In this document: one piece after another, positions 1 to 6,350 of the stretch
Position numbering within the stretch: the first letter of the stretch is position 1
Layout: the number at the start of each line of letters is the position of its first letter
NCBI GenBank assembly: GCA_964431735.1
Contig: CAYSLJ010000077.1
Location: 1-33,220, forward strand
Reading direction: 5' to 3'
Length of the DNA: 33,220 nt
From: CALARM01 sp964431735
GTDB taxonomy: Bacteria; Vulcanimicrobiota; SpSt-956; JAKJGF01
The notes under the pieces: model-generated
Seen by the model: the letters and a program-made list of their open reading frames with translations, nothing else
The model's database searches: none
Told to the model about the DNA's origin: nothing
Made by a program: the position numbers and the translations under genes

Positions 1-160
1 CAACCCCCCGTGGTTGCCCCTGTTCAGATAATTTCATCGTAGGGGCAACCCCCCGTGGTTGCCCCTGTTCAGATAATTTCATCGTAGGGGCAACCCCCCG
101 TGGTTGCCCCTGTATGGCCATACCCTTACAGGGGCAGGCACGGGGGCCTGCCCCTACGGT
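1..160. repeat. 45-bp tandem repeat of a GC-rich palindrome plus one inverted variant
   Basis: The unit starting at 1, 46 and 91 repeats with a 45-bp period. Each unit contains a hairpin with 10-bp arms, AGGGGCAACC and GGTTGCCCCT (for example 41-50 with 57-66). A fourth, diverged palindrome at 130-155 has arms AGGGGCAGGC and GCCTGCCCCT. The period is a multiple of three, so copies add 15 codons each to the overlapping transposase frame. The GC content is far above the surroundings. A related palindrome lies at 6319-6342. Confidence 0.9.
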
Positions 161-424
161 TAATTGGAGGATACCATGAATATGATTTGGCATTATTATA
201 TATTCATCTGTAACAACCCCTGTATAGTGAATATTTAATTCTTCCAAGATCTTCTTTATCATAAAACCGGCATCATTCAATAAAATCTTACCTTCCACAA
301 TATCCCCGAATAAACATTCACGATTTTGAGTGCAGATTGTTATAAAATAATAACCTTCCTGACTATAATCATATCCTTTCAATCTTATTGATTTTCTATG
401 ATGTATATCTGAGTTATATTTCAT
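1..424 (-). CDS. REP-associated tyrosine transposase (RAYT, Y1/IS200-like), partial at left edge
   Basis: Reading the minus strand from ATG at 424 gives 141 open codons that run off the left edge. Residues 1-95 have the layout of Y1-type REP-associated transposases: a basic N-terminus, YYFITICTQNR near residue 26, and MPNHIHGI at residues 78-85 carrying the HUH metal-binding pair (H81, H83). The catalytic tyrosine would lie beyond the edge. In this family the enzyme nicks single-stranded DNA at REP palindromes. Directly after the HUH motif the frame enters GC-rich palindromic repeats and stays open: GAGPRACP, then GQPRGVAPTMKLSEQ at 106-120 and 121-135, and a third unit starting at 136. So the reading frame contains repeat DNA of the kind such enzymes mobilise. 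A TATAAT box lies just upstream, near 450, and the ribosome site is weak. Whether the protein is active cannot be judged without the missing C-terminus. Confidence 0.85.
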   Translation of the reverse strand, partial: MKYNSDIHHRKSIRLKGYDYSQEGYYFITICTQNRECLFGDIVEGKILLNDAGFMIKKILEELNIHYTGVVTDEYIIMPNHIHGILQLTVGAGPRACPCKGMAIQGQPRGVAPTMKLSEQGQPRGVAPTMKLSEQGQPRGV

Positions 425-449
425 ATTCTTTATCTAAAAAAAATTGGCA

Positions 450-698
450 TTATACTATAACTTCCTGTCTTTCTTTTATCTCATAGTTTCCGAGCTTCGG
501 GATCTCTATGCCTTTCTTAATACTTAATAATATCCAGCCTTCAATAACATTTTTGAGATTATCTCTGCATTCTTCAAGAGTTTTGCCTGTAGCCCATACA
601 CTTTTAAGTTCTTTAATTTCTCCATAATATGGTTCTTCATCATCTATGATTTCATATTTTGCTCTTTTCAGTGCCTCTTCAATGTATTCGATAAGCAT
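450..698 (-). CDS. HicB-family antitoxin-like protein, without HicA
   Basis: This is an 82-residue protein. The start chosen is the ATG at 698, preceded by AAAGGTGGGATG; the upstream open frame to 821 is Lys-rich with no ribosome site and looks spurious. YYGEIKELKSVWATGKTLEECRDNL followed by a helix rich in W, I and L (split here as a description, not one motif) matches the HicB partial RNase H fold: a strand pair ending in a G-x-T turn and an amphipathic helix. HicB proteins neutralise HicA mRNA interferases. No HicA double-stranded RNA-binding-fold ORF is adjacent; upstream is only a gene fragment. It may be a relic, or may act with a toxin elsewhere. The transposase at 424 follows on the same strand. 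Confidence 0.75.
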   Translation of the reverse strand: MLIEYIEEALKRAKYEIIDDEEPYYGEIKELKSVWATGKTLEECRDNLKNVIEGWILLSIKKGIEIPKLGNYEIKERQEVIV

Positions 699-824
699 AT
701 AACATCCCACCTTTATAAGTATTATAGCAGGCAAATAGAAAATATACCAATTAAAGAAATCCGGCTGAACTTTACTCTTCTTCTTTTTCTTTTCTTTTTC
801 CGCCTTCCCCCTGTCAACCATCTG

Positions 825-965
825 TCAGCAGACCTGATAATCTTCTTCCACGTTCACCATAACTTCTTCTGAAAGGCTGTCAGGGTCAAGGCCGCCTTTT
901 TCGTAAAGGAGTTTACCCTGTTCATAAAGCCCTGCTCTTTTACAGTGCCTTATCCATTCGGCGAG
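825..965 (-). pseudogene. C-terminal remnant of an unidentified gene
   Basis: A minus-strand frame opens after an in-frame stop at 966-968 and gives 46 residues with a protein-like composition, including LYEQGKLLYEKGGLDPDSL and EEVMVNVEEDYQVC before TGA at 825-827. There is no start codon with a ribosome site, so this looks like the tail of a longer protein cut off by rearrangement. The family was not identified. Confidence 0.4.
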
Positions 966-993
966 TTATGTTCACACATATCATCGTAAATAT

Positions 994-1452
994 TTATATA
1001 TCTTTATAGCTTATAACATCAACAAAATGGAAATGTTTAACATTTTCAGTGATAACTATGCCTTTTATACTCAAACACTGGGCAGACAATATAATATCAC
1101 AGTCTAACTCCTTTGGATCAGAGGAAGGAATACCCTGTTTTCTTGCCATCGCCCATAATTCAGCGGCTTTCAACATAACTTCTGTGGTAATAGGAAGATA
1201 GGTTATATATTCTTTAAGTTCATCTAATCTATAAACAGCTTTAAGTATATCTTTATGAAGTAAACCTCTCCTTACTTCATAATCTGATATTTCAGGGAGG
1301 ATTATATCAAAGTCTATATTTTTTACCTGCGATTTATTTAATAATATTACTTCTATTTTTTTTTCAAACCATAATAAAATATCACAATTCTTTTTAGGAT
1401 AAACGATTTTACTTAATATATTAGAATCTAATAATAAAGGTAAAGGATTAAT
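994..1452 (-). CDS. PIN-domain (VapC-like) ribonuclease toxin, probable ATT start
   Basis: About 152 residues. The sequence shows the PIN layout: LLLDSNILSK at the N-terminus (first Asp, residue 9), an acidic PEISDYEVRRG helix, ELDCDIILSA with the third acidic residue, and VITENVKHF near the end. PIN toxins are Mg-dependent RNases that cut tRNA or rRNA. The frame has no ATG, GTG or TTG before the first Asp; the first in-frame ATG (1176) would remove half of the fold. The most plausible start is ATT at 1452, about 10 bases after AAGGGG at the end of the partner gene, whose stop is at 1455-1457. Translational coupling with a non-AUG start, or a frameshifted fusion to the partner, would both explain this. 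A disrupted start is the alternative. Confidence 0.7.
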   Translation of the reverse strand: MNPLPLLLDSNILSKIVYPKKNCDILLWFEKKIEVILLNKSQVKNIDFDIILPEISDYEVRRGLLHKDILKAVYRLDELKEYITYLPITTEVMLKAAELWAMARKQGIPSSDPKELDCDIILSAQCLSIKGIVITENVKHFHFVDVISYKDI

Positions 1453-1454
1453 TA

Positions 1455-1619
1455 CTAATCATCCCCTTCTCTTTTGAACATATCTTTAACTAAAGGCCAT
1501 GTCTCTTCTTCAAAATCGGAGGGATCATTTTGCCATTCATGAAGTTTTTTTATAAAATTTTCATATCTCTGACGTATCTCTTCTTTATCCATTTTTTCAA
1601 TCTGCTGTAAAGTGGTCAT
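1455..1619 (-). CDS. Small acidic antitoxin-like partner of the PIN toxin
   Basis: A 54-residue protein beginning MTTLQQIEKMDKEE and ending MFKREGDD. ATG at 1619 follows AGAAGGTGA at good spacing. It is acidic, predicted helical, and lies directly upstream of the PIN gene with two bases between its stop and the inferred toxin start, the usual order of type II toxin-antitoxin pairs. It lacks an obvious DNA-binding N-terminal domain (no AbrB or RHH pattern seen), so it may bind the toxin without strong autoregulation. The assignment rests on size, charge and position. Confidence 0.6.
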   Translation of the reverse strand: MTTLQQIEKMDKEEIRQRYENFIKKLHEWQNDPSDFEEETWPLVKDMFKREGDD

Positions 1620-1787
1620 AAAATCACCTTCTTCCTGTCTTTATAATATCACAAAAGAGAGTTTTTTTCTACAAAAAGTAATATTTTGCTTTCTTTTGAC
1701 AGAATTTAATCTGCCGCAAGCTATGGCTGTTTTAATCCCAGTAGTCAGGCTGGTTTATTGGTGGATTTTTAATCATATAATCACTAA

Positions 1788-1816
1788 TTGGTAAAACTGT
1801 AAAAACATGTTATACT
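1788..1816 (+). promoter_or_regulatory. Sigma-70-type promoter
   Basis: TTGGTA at 1788-1793 and TATACT at 1811-1816 are separated by 17 bases. They lie about 45 bases upstream of the short HicB-like reading frame at 1863, the right distance for its promoter. Confidence 0.5.
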
Positions 1817-1862
1817 CATGTAGGTGTCAAATATTTTATGAGATCATGTTGAGGTGAGTAGA

Positions 1863-1949
1863 ATGAAGCAGAGATTCAAGGTTATTCTTGAATGGAATGA
1901 TGATGACGGTGGATATACAGTAAAAAACTTACAGATAAATATAATTTAA
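1863..1949 (+). pseudogene. Truncated HicB-like antitoxin
   Basis: ATG at 1863 follows GAGGTGAGTAGA. The 28 codons read MKQRFKVILEWNDDDGGYTV and then run into an unrelated tail and TAA. The first 20 residues match the opening strand pair of HicB antitoxins (a hydrophobic strand, an acidic turn, GGY), which normally continue for another 50 residues. The gene appears cut after its first quarter, probably by the rearrangement that placed the glycohydrolase next to it. Confidence 0.55.
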
Positions 1950-1959
1950 CTTTTATCCC

Positions 1960-2742
1960 TCAGGAACAATAATCAATGCCAAATCTTTCATTAAACTCCT
2001 CTACAATCCCTAACAGTTCAACAGGTAATATCCTACTGGTATTATAAATAATCTCTTCCGGTATTACTCTATAAAAAGCCTGGGCAATAGCTCCGGCAAT
2101 ACAGGCAATAGTATCACTGTCACCCCCCAGAGAAACAGCTTTTCTCACGGCATCTTCAAAATCGTCAGACTCAAGAAAAGCTATAATGGCTTCAGGAACA
2201 GAGCCCTGGCAGGTCACATCGAATTTATAGTGAGGTCTTATTTCATCTAAAGTCCTTTCCAGATTATATCCGAAATACTCCTGAATATAATCCTTAATTT
2301 CCTTCTTACTCTTTCCCTGTCTGGCAAGAAATATGGCAGATGCCGTGGCCTGAGCGCCTTTTATACCTTCACGATGATTGTGTGAGACTTCTGCACTTTT
2401 TTTTGCCGTATAGAGAACTTCTTCAATCGTATTGAAAGCAAAACCGACAGGACTTACCCTCATGGCAGAACCGTTTCCGAAACTACCATAACCTGTCATA
2501 TCATCAGACATAAACCATTTCTTAAAACCACTGCCGTAACCTGCATCGGGATATTTCCGTCCGTATTCTTTAAACACAGTAACATAGTCTTTATTATGTA
2601 ATATGGCATCAGCCACTGCTACAGTCATTACAGTATCATCGGTAAATCTTGATTTATGGCAGAACAGCTCAAAGTCAGTTGTTTTTATATTATTCCATTC
2701 AAAAGGAGAACCTATAATATCTCCTGCTATGGCACCAAACAT
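1960..2742 (-). CDS. ADP-ribosylglycohydrolase family protein (DraG/ARH fold)
   Basis: Removes ADP-ribose from proteins or small substrates with a binuclear Mg centre. With start at ATG 2742 the protein has 260 residues, typical for the family. FGAIAGDIIGS opens the first helix, FTDDT at residues 33-37 supplies the first metal-binding Asp pair, and GGDSDTIACIAGAIA around residue 206 supplies the second (D208, D210). The ATG is placed six bases after AAGGGGTG; an in-frame GTG three codons earlier lies inside that site. Neighbours are toxin-antitoxin remnants, so a defence or stress role is possible but not shown. No ADP-ribosyltransferase partner is visible in the window. Confidence 0.92.
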   Translation of the reverse strand: MFGAIAGDIIGSPFEWNNIKTTDFELFCHKSRFTDDTVMTVAVADAILHNKDYVTVFKEYGRKYPDAGYGSGFKKWFMSDDMTGYGSFGNGSAMRVSPVGFAFNTIEEVLYTAKKSAEVSHNHREGIKGAQATASAIFLARQGKSKKEIKDYIQEYFGYNLERTLDEIRPHYKFDVTCQGSVPEAIIAFLESDDFEDAVRKAVSLGGDSDTIACIAGAIAQAFYRVIPEEIIYNTSRILPVELLGIVEEFNERFGIDYCS

Positions 2743-2785
2743 GTGTATCACCCCTTTTACCAGATAATAGATATGAAATTATCAT

Positions 2786-2820
2786 AATTATATCAGAAAT
2801 AAAAATTTTCTGATATAATT
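2786..2820. repeat. 14-bp perfect inverted repeat between divergent genes
   Basis: AATTATATCAGAAA (2786-2799) pairs with TTTCTGATATAATT (2807-2820) across a 7-base loop. It lies in the divergent space between the glycohydrolase and NHL genes and contains a TATAAT-like core, so an operator or promoter-associated site is more likely than a terminator. Confidence 0.5.
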
Positions 2821-2847
2821 AATATAGATAGTCATTAGAAATACCCG

Positions 2848-2875
2848 TCACGCGTTACGCGTTACGCGTCACGAC
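2848..2875. repeat. Heptanucleotide array TYACGCG x4
   Basis: Units are TCACGCG, TTACGCG, TTACGCG and TCACGAC in exact 7-base register. The array ends about 20 bases before the NHL gene. Same family as the arrays at 11649, 16969, 17975 and 22545. Confidence 0.85.
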
Positions 2876-2894
2876 TGAAAGAGGTTTTAACAAA

Positions 2895-3854
2895 ATGTTC
2901 AAAAAAAATTTTCTGTTTATCACTCTCATAGTGCCTTTAATACTACTCATTCCGTCTATGGCAAAAATGGAAAATAAAGAAATAGAAATCTATGAATTTG
3001 TCATGTCCTGGGGAAGCGAAGGAGATAAAAAGGGACAGTTTTCCTACCCGGAAGGGATAACAGTAGACGGAACGGGAAATATTTATGTCACAGATACAGG
3101 TAACCATAGAATCCAGAAATTTGATTCAAAAGGCAAATTTATAACACTCTGGCCGAGCCATGGGACGGATAAAGGAGAATCTACGGCTCCCAGCGGGATA
3201 AGTACAGACAGAGCAGACAATATTTATATTATGGACAGATGGAATCAGAGGATAGAAAAATATGACAGAAAAGGTAATTTCATAACAGAAGGAAAACTTG
3301 AAGGATACACTAACAACCAGACTTACGCCCTGTACGGCCCTGCAGGCATTGCCGTATCCGGAACAGGTTATCTATATGCGGCAGATACGTTCAATCATTC
3401 CATTCAGAGATTTGATGTTACATGCAGATTCATAAACCAGTGGAAACTGAGAAATTCTGATGGAGTCATTCAGCTGTACGGCCCTCTCGGCATATGTATC
3501 GGAGAAAAAGGTGATATTTACACAACAGATATTTCAAATCACACAGTGCAGGTCTTTAATACAGGAGGAAAACCTGTAAAAAAATTCGGTAAAAAAGGTG
3601 AAGGGCCGGGACAGTTTTATTATCCGGCAGGTATTGCATCAGACCGCAAAGGATTTATCTATGTAACGGATTTCAATAACAGGGTTCAGAAATTTACGCC
3701 TCAGGGGAAATTTGTGACTCAATTCGGAACAAAAGGTTCCGAAGAGGGAGAATTTGAATGTCCTGAAGGGATAGCCCTGGATAAAGACGGAAATGTCTAT
3801 GTTGTGGATAAAACAAATAATAGAGTTCAAAAATTCAAATATGTGAAGAAATAA
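2895..3854 (+). CDS. Exported six-bladed NHL-repeat beta-propeller protein
   Basis: 319 residues. Residues 1-24 form a Sec-type signal peptide (basic MFKKN, then a long hydrophobic run). The rest is six NHL blades, each with the P-x-G-I...D-x-x-G-x-I/L-Y-V-x-D...N-x-R-I/V-Q-K/R-F pattern, starting near residues 38, 89, 135, 187, 235 and 281. Such propellers bind proteins, glycans or other ligands and generally are not enzymes on their own. The start follows GAGGT at good spacing. The gene stands alone between a divergent hydrolase and a convergent small ORF, so no partner is indicated. The ligand is unknown. Confidence 0.9.
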   Translation: MFKKNFLFITLIVPLILLIPSMAKMENKEIEIYEFVMSWGSEGDKKGQFSYPEGITVDGTGNIYVTDTGNHRIQKFDSKGKFITLWPSHGTDKGESTAPSGISTDRADNIYIMDRWNQRIEKYDRKGNFITEGKLEGYTNNQTYALYGPAGIAVSGTGYLYAADTFNHSIQRFDVTCRFINQWKLRNSDGVIQLYGPLGICIGEKGDIYTTDISNHTVQVFNTGGKPVKKFGKKGEGPGQFYYPAGIASDRKGFIYVTDFNNRVQKFTPQGKFVTQFGTKGSEEGEFECPEGIALDKDGNVYVVDKTNNRVQKFKYVKK

Positions 3855-3902
3855 AGAAGCAAAGGAACTTCCGGGAAAATAATCTGTAATTCTTATTCTG
3901 TT

Positions 3903-4100
3903 TTACTTACGCATAATCTTACTGAATATTGAGCCTATAAGTTCCATAGCTACCCTGTTTTCCGGTTTATTATTTTTATTGCATCTTTTATTGAGAATAC
4001 TCATTATAAAATTTACAGACAGAGGAGTTCCTTTAATGAGTGGTTTGTTAAGTAAATTATTCTGGTCAGAATGATCTGTTTTTTGACCTGAGTTGAACAT
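3903..4100 (-). CDS. Hypothetical 65-residue protein
   Basis: ATG at 4100 follows a strong AAAGGAGTGATATT, which supports a real gene. The product begins MFNSGQKTDHSDQNN and has a central NKPLIKGTPLSVNFIMSIL, loosely like the start of DUF433 antitoxin-like proteins (G-K-P-x-I-K-G-T), but the rest does not follow that family. It is basic and soluble with no signal peptide. It converges on the NHL gene with a 48-base gap. Function not recognised. Confidence 0.5.
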   Translation of the reverse strand: MFNSGQKTDHSDQNNLLNKPLIKGTPLSVNFIMSILNKRCNKNNKPENRVAMELIGSIFSKIMRK

Positions 4101-4237
4101 AATATCACTCCTTTATTTACCGGTCACGCGTTATGGACAATGTCACACATATATTATACTCTTTCCAAATTAACCTTTCAAGATAGTGAAGGATTCCTCT
4201 TTAGTCTGTAGAATTTAGGAAATTCATAATAAACTAC

Positions 4238-4273
4238 ATGACCGGAGCGGTCACGACTGAATATGAGAACTGG
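4238..4273. repeat. Interspersed hairpin repeat (TGACCG...CGGTCA), copy 1
   Basis: TGACCG-GAG-CGGTCA followed by ACGACTGAATATGAGAACTGG-like sequence. The same arrangement recurs at 11604-11639 with substitutions, including at the hairpin loop, so this is a family rather than a unique operator. It lies about 60 bases upstream of the Tat/ChW gene. Confidence 0.55.
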
Positions 4274-4329
4274 CATACAGCATCGGATTCCGTTATTCTC
4301 ATAATAAATTATCTTAAGGAGACTCAAAT

Positions 4330-4869
4330 ATGAAAAATAATTCTGACAGAAACATAACAAGGAGAGATTTTATTAAACTCGGGAGCGGTATTGCAGGTAT
4401 ATTACTTGCTCCTTCTATTATATCAGGTGTTCAGGCAATGGAATATTTCAGTTCAATGCCGAAATTCCCTGAAAACCCGGATGGAATCATATATTATACT
4501 GCCCATATAGAGAAAAATGGATGGACTGACTGGTGTAAAGACGGAGAAATCTGCGGCACACCTGATAATAAAAGAGCTATAGGAGCTATGGCAATCAAAT
4601 TTCGGGCAGGTATAGCTTCTTATGAAGCATATCTGCAGGGGTTGTCCTGGACAGACTGGTACGGCAATGGAGATGTATGCGGTTTCATTAACGGCGGACA
4701 GCCCTGGGGAGCTTTTAAAATAAGAGTGCCCAAAATAAGCGTTTTCTACAGAGCTCATTTTTATGGCTCAGGATGGACTCAGTGGTATAAAGACGGTAAA
4801 ACATGCGGTTATACAGGAAAAGACAATAAAATTCTGAATGCAGTGGAAATAACCTGTACAAAACCATAA
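4330..4869 (+). CDS. Tat-exported protein with three ChW (clostridial hydrophobic W) repeats
   Basis: 179 residues. A twin-arginine signal, RRDFIKLGSG at 11-20, then a hydrophobic stretch and likely cleavage near VQA at 34-36. Three ChW-type repeats follow (about 52-92, 97-133, 138-175), each with the G/S-W-x-x-W...DG/NG...CG...A/I-x-K/I-I pattern. In the family the position before the glycine is usually Ala; here each repeat has Cys (C75, C117, C159), plus C69 and C176. ChW repeats occur in cell-surface proteins of clostridia and actinobacteria; no enzymatic role is established. Tat export suggests folding, perhaps with a cofactor, before export. Its stop shares one base with the start of the permease gene (TAATG), so the two are coupled. 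Confidence 0.85.
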   Translation: MKNNSDRNITRRDFIKLGSGIAGILLAPSIISGVQAMEYFSSMPKFPENPDGIIYYTAHIEKNGWTDWCKDGEICGTPDNKRAIGAMAIKFRAGIASYEAYLQGLSWTDWYGNGDVCGFINGGQPWGAFKIRVPKISVFYRAHFYGSGWTQWYKDGKTCGYTGKDNKILNAVEITCTKP

Positions 4870-6320
4870 TGAGAAAGAACATATTATCAAATATAAGCCT
4901 TAAACTGCCTCTGACAGCAGGGTTTTTTTTACTTTTTATTCTGTTAATAAATAAAATAAATCTCGAACCAAACTGTATTACAATGAATGTAATCTCACCT
5001 GAAGATGATGTATATCAACTGTTTTATGATAAAGACAGAGGTATTAACGAAGAGGATTCGATTAAAACTGAAGTAAAAAAAGGTGAAAATAATATAAAAT
5101 TCTTCCAGTTACCTCCCGGTAAATTCAGTACAATAAGAATCGATACGGGAACAAAAGAGGGAGAAATAATAATAAAATCTATAAAATTTATTCATTATTT
5201 CAACAGTTTATCCCTAAAAATCACCCTTTATAATTTTTCACCTGACAATATAAAAAACTCCTTCAGTCCTGTAAATAGTCTCACAGGCTTTACCATAAAA
5301 GAAGAAGTGCTCCATGTTTTATCTAAAGGTAACGATTGTGCCATAATCTTCAAAGGAAACACTGAACATATATACAGTCATATATCTAAAACTATTCTGT
5401 ATAAAAAATTATTTTTCTATATACCGGCACTGTTCATATCGTTTCTCTTATCTATTTTATTAAATTTCTTTCTGATTATTCTTAATTTAAGTGAACCTGT
5501 AGAAAGGAAATTAGGATATTTCAGGGAATTCTGTGTTTTTCTGTGGCAGATGGTAAAGGACAGGAGAATCATTTTCGAACTGACGAAAAAGGATTTTCAG
5601 ACCAGATATCTCGGTTCATATCTCGGTATCCTCTGGGCTTTTGTCAATCCTACCGTAAATATTCTCATTATGTGGTTTGTTTTTCAGGTGGGATTTAAAT
5701 CACAGCCTGTAGATAATTTCCCTTTTATACTCTGGCTTATATGTGGCATGTTGCCCTGGTTTTTCTTTGCTGAAGGCCTCAGCAGTGCCACAGGTTCCAT
5801 ACTGGATAATAAATATCTCGTAAGTAAAGTAGTATTCAGAGTAAGTATATTACCTGTAATAAGAGTACTGTCAGCTCTGTCTATACACCTCTTTTTTATT
5901 GTAATAATATTTCTTATGTTCTTTATATATGGTTATAAACCGGATATATATACATTACAGGTTCTGTATTATTTATTTGCAACAATTGTTTTACTTCTGG
6001 GCCTTTCATGGATTACATCATCAATAGTTATCTTTATAAGGGATCTGTCACAGGTAATAGGTGTAATATTACAGTTTTTTTTCTGGCTTACGCCCATATT
6101 CTGGTCACTCAAGATGGTACCTGCAAAAATGCACTGGTTTTTCAAAATGAATCCTGTTTATTATATAACGGAAGGATACAGAGAGACTTTTATATATAAA
6201 GTATGGTTCTGGGAACATCCCTGTCTTATGCTTTATTTCTGGGGCTTTACAATTACCGTATTTATCCTGGGAGCACTCATATTCAGGAAACTGAGACCCC
6301 ATTATGCAGATGTTTTGTAG
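4869..6320 (+). CDS. ABC-2 polysaccharide-export permease (Wzm/TagG type) with N-terminal extracytoplasmic domain
   Basis: 483 residues, roughly 220 longer than a standard Wzm. Residues 230-483 are the permease: RYLGSYLGILWAFVNP at 246-261 is the family signature, followed by about six membrane helices and a C-terminal FRKLRPHYADVL. Ahead of it are a membrane anchor (about 13-30), a soluble domain (31-175) with VYQLFYDKDRGINEEDS and PPGKFSTIRIDTG, and a second membrane helix (about 181-206). That soluble domain resembles the beta-rich extracytoplasmic module seen in some membrane glycosyltransferases, which suggests glycan contact outside the membrane. No ATPase partner (Wzt/TagH) is in the window. 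The start overlaps the ChW gene stop by one base. The stop lies inside the palindrome at 6319. Confidence 0.88.
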   Translation: MRKNILSNISLKLPLTAGFFLLFILLINKINLEPNCITMNVISPEDDVYQLFYDKDRGINEEDSIKTEVKKGENNIKFFQLPPGKFSTIRIDTGTKEGEIIIKSIKFIHYFNSLSLKITLYNFSPDNIKNSFSPVNSLTGFTIKEEVLHVLSKGNDCAIIFKGNTEHIYSHISKTILYKKLFFYIPALFISFLLSILLNFFLIILNLSEPVERKLGYFREFCVFLWQMVKDRRIIFELTKKDFQTRYLGSYLGILWAFVNPTVNILIMWFVFQVGFKSQPVDNFPFILWLICGMLPWFFFAEGLSSATGSILDNKYLVSKVVFRVSILPVIRVLSALSIHLFFIVIIFLMFFIYGYKPDIYTLQVLYYLFATIVLLLGLSWITSSIVIFIRDLSQVIGVILQFFFWLTPIFWSLKMVPAKMHWFFKMNPVYYITEGYRETFIYKVWFWEHPCLMLYFWGFTITVFILGALIFRKLRPHYADVL

Positions 6321-6342
6321 GGGCAGTTCGCGAACTGCCCCT
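6319..6342. repeat. Perfect 24-bp palindrome, REP-like, between convergent genes
   Basis: AGGGGCAGTTCG followed by its exact reverse complement. It starts within the permease stop codon and ends 8 bases before the stop of the convergent TPR gene. The AGGGGCA...TGCCCCT frame is shared with the repeat inside the transposase gene at 1-160, so it is a plausible REP substrate; it may also terminate transcription from both sides. Confidence 0.7.
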
Positions 6343-6350
6343 GCATCGGG

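Noticed and set aside
1..160. CRISPR array
   Set aside because: The 45-bp units are directly tandem and identical throughout, with no unique spacers, and lie in a transposase reading frame.
1612..1794. 60-codon plus-strand ORF
   Set aside because: It overlaps the start of the small antitoxin gene in the antisense direction and lacks a ribosome site.
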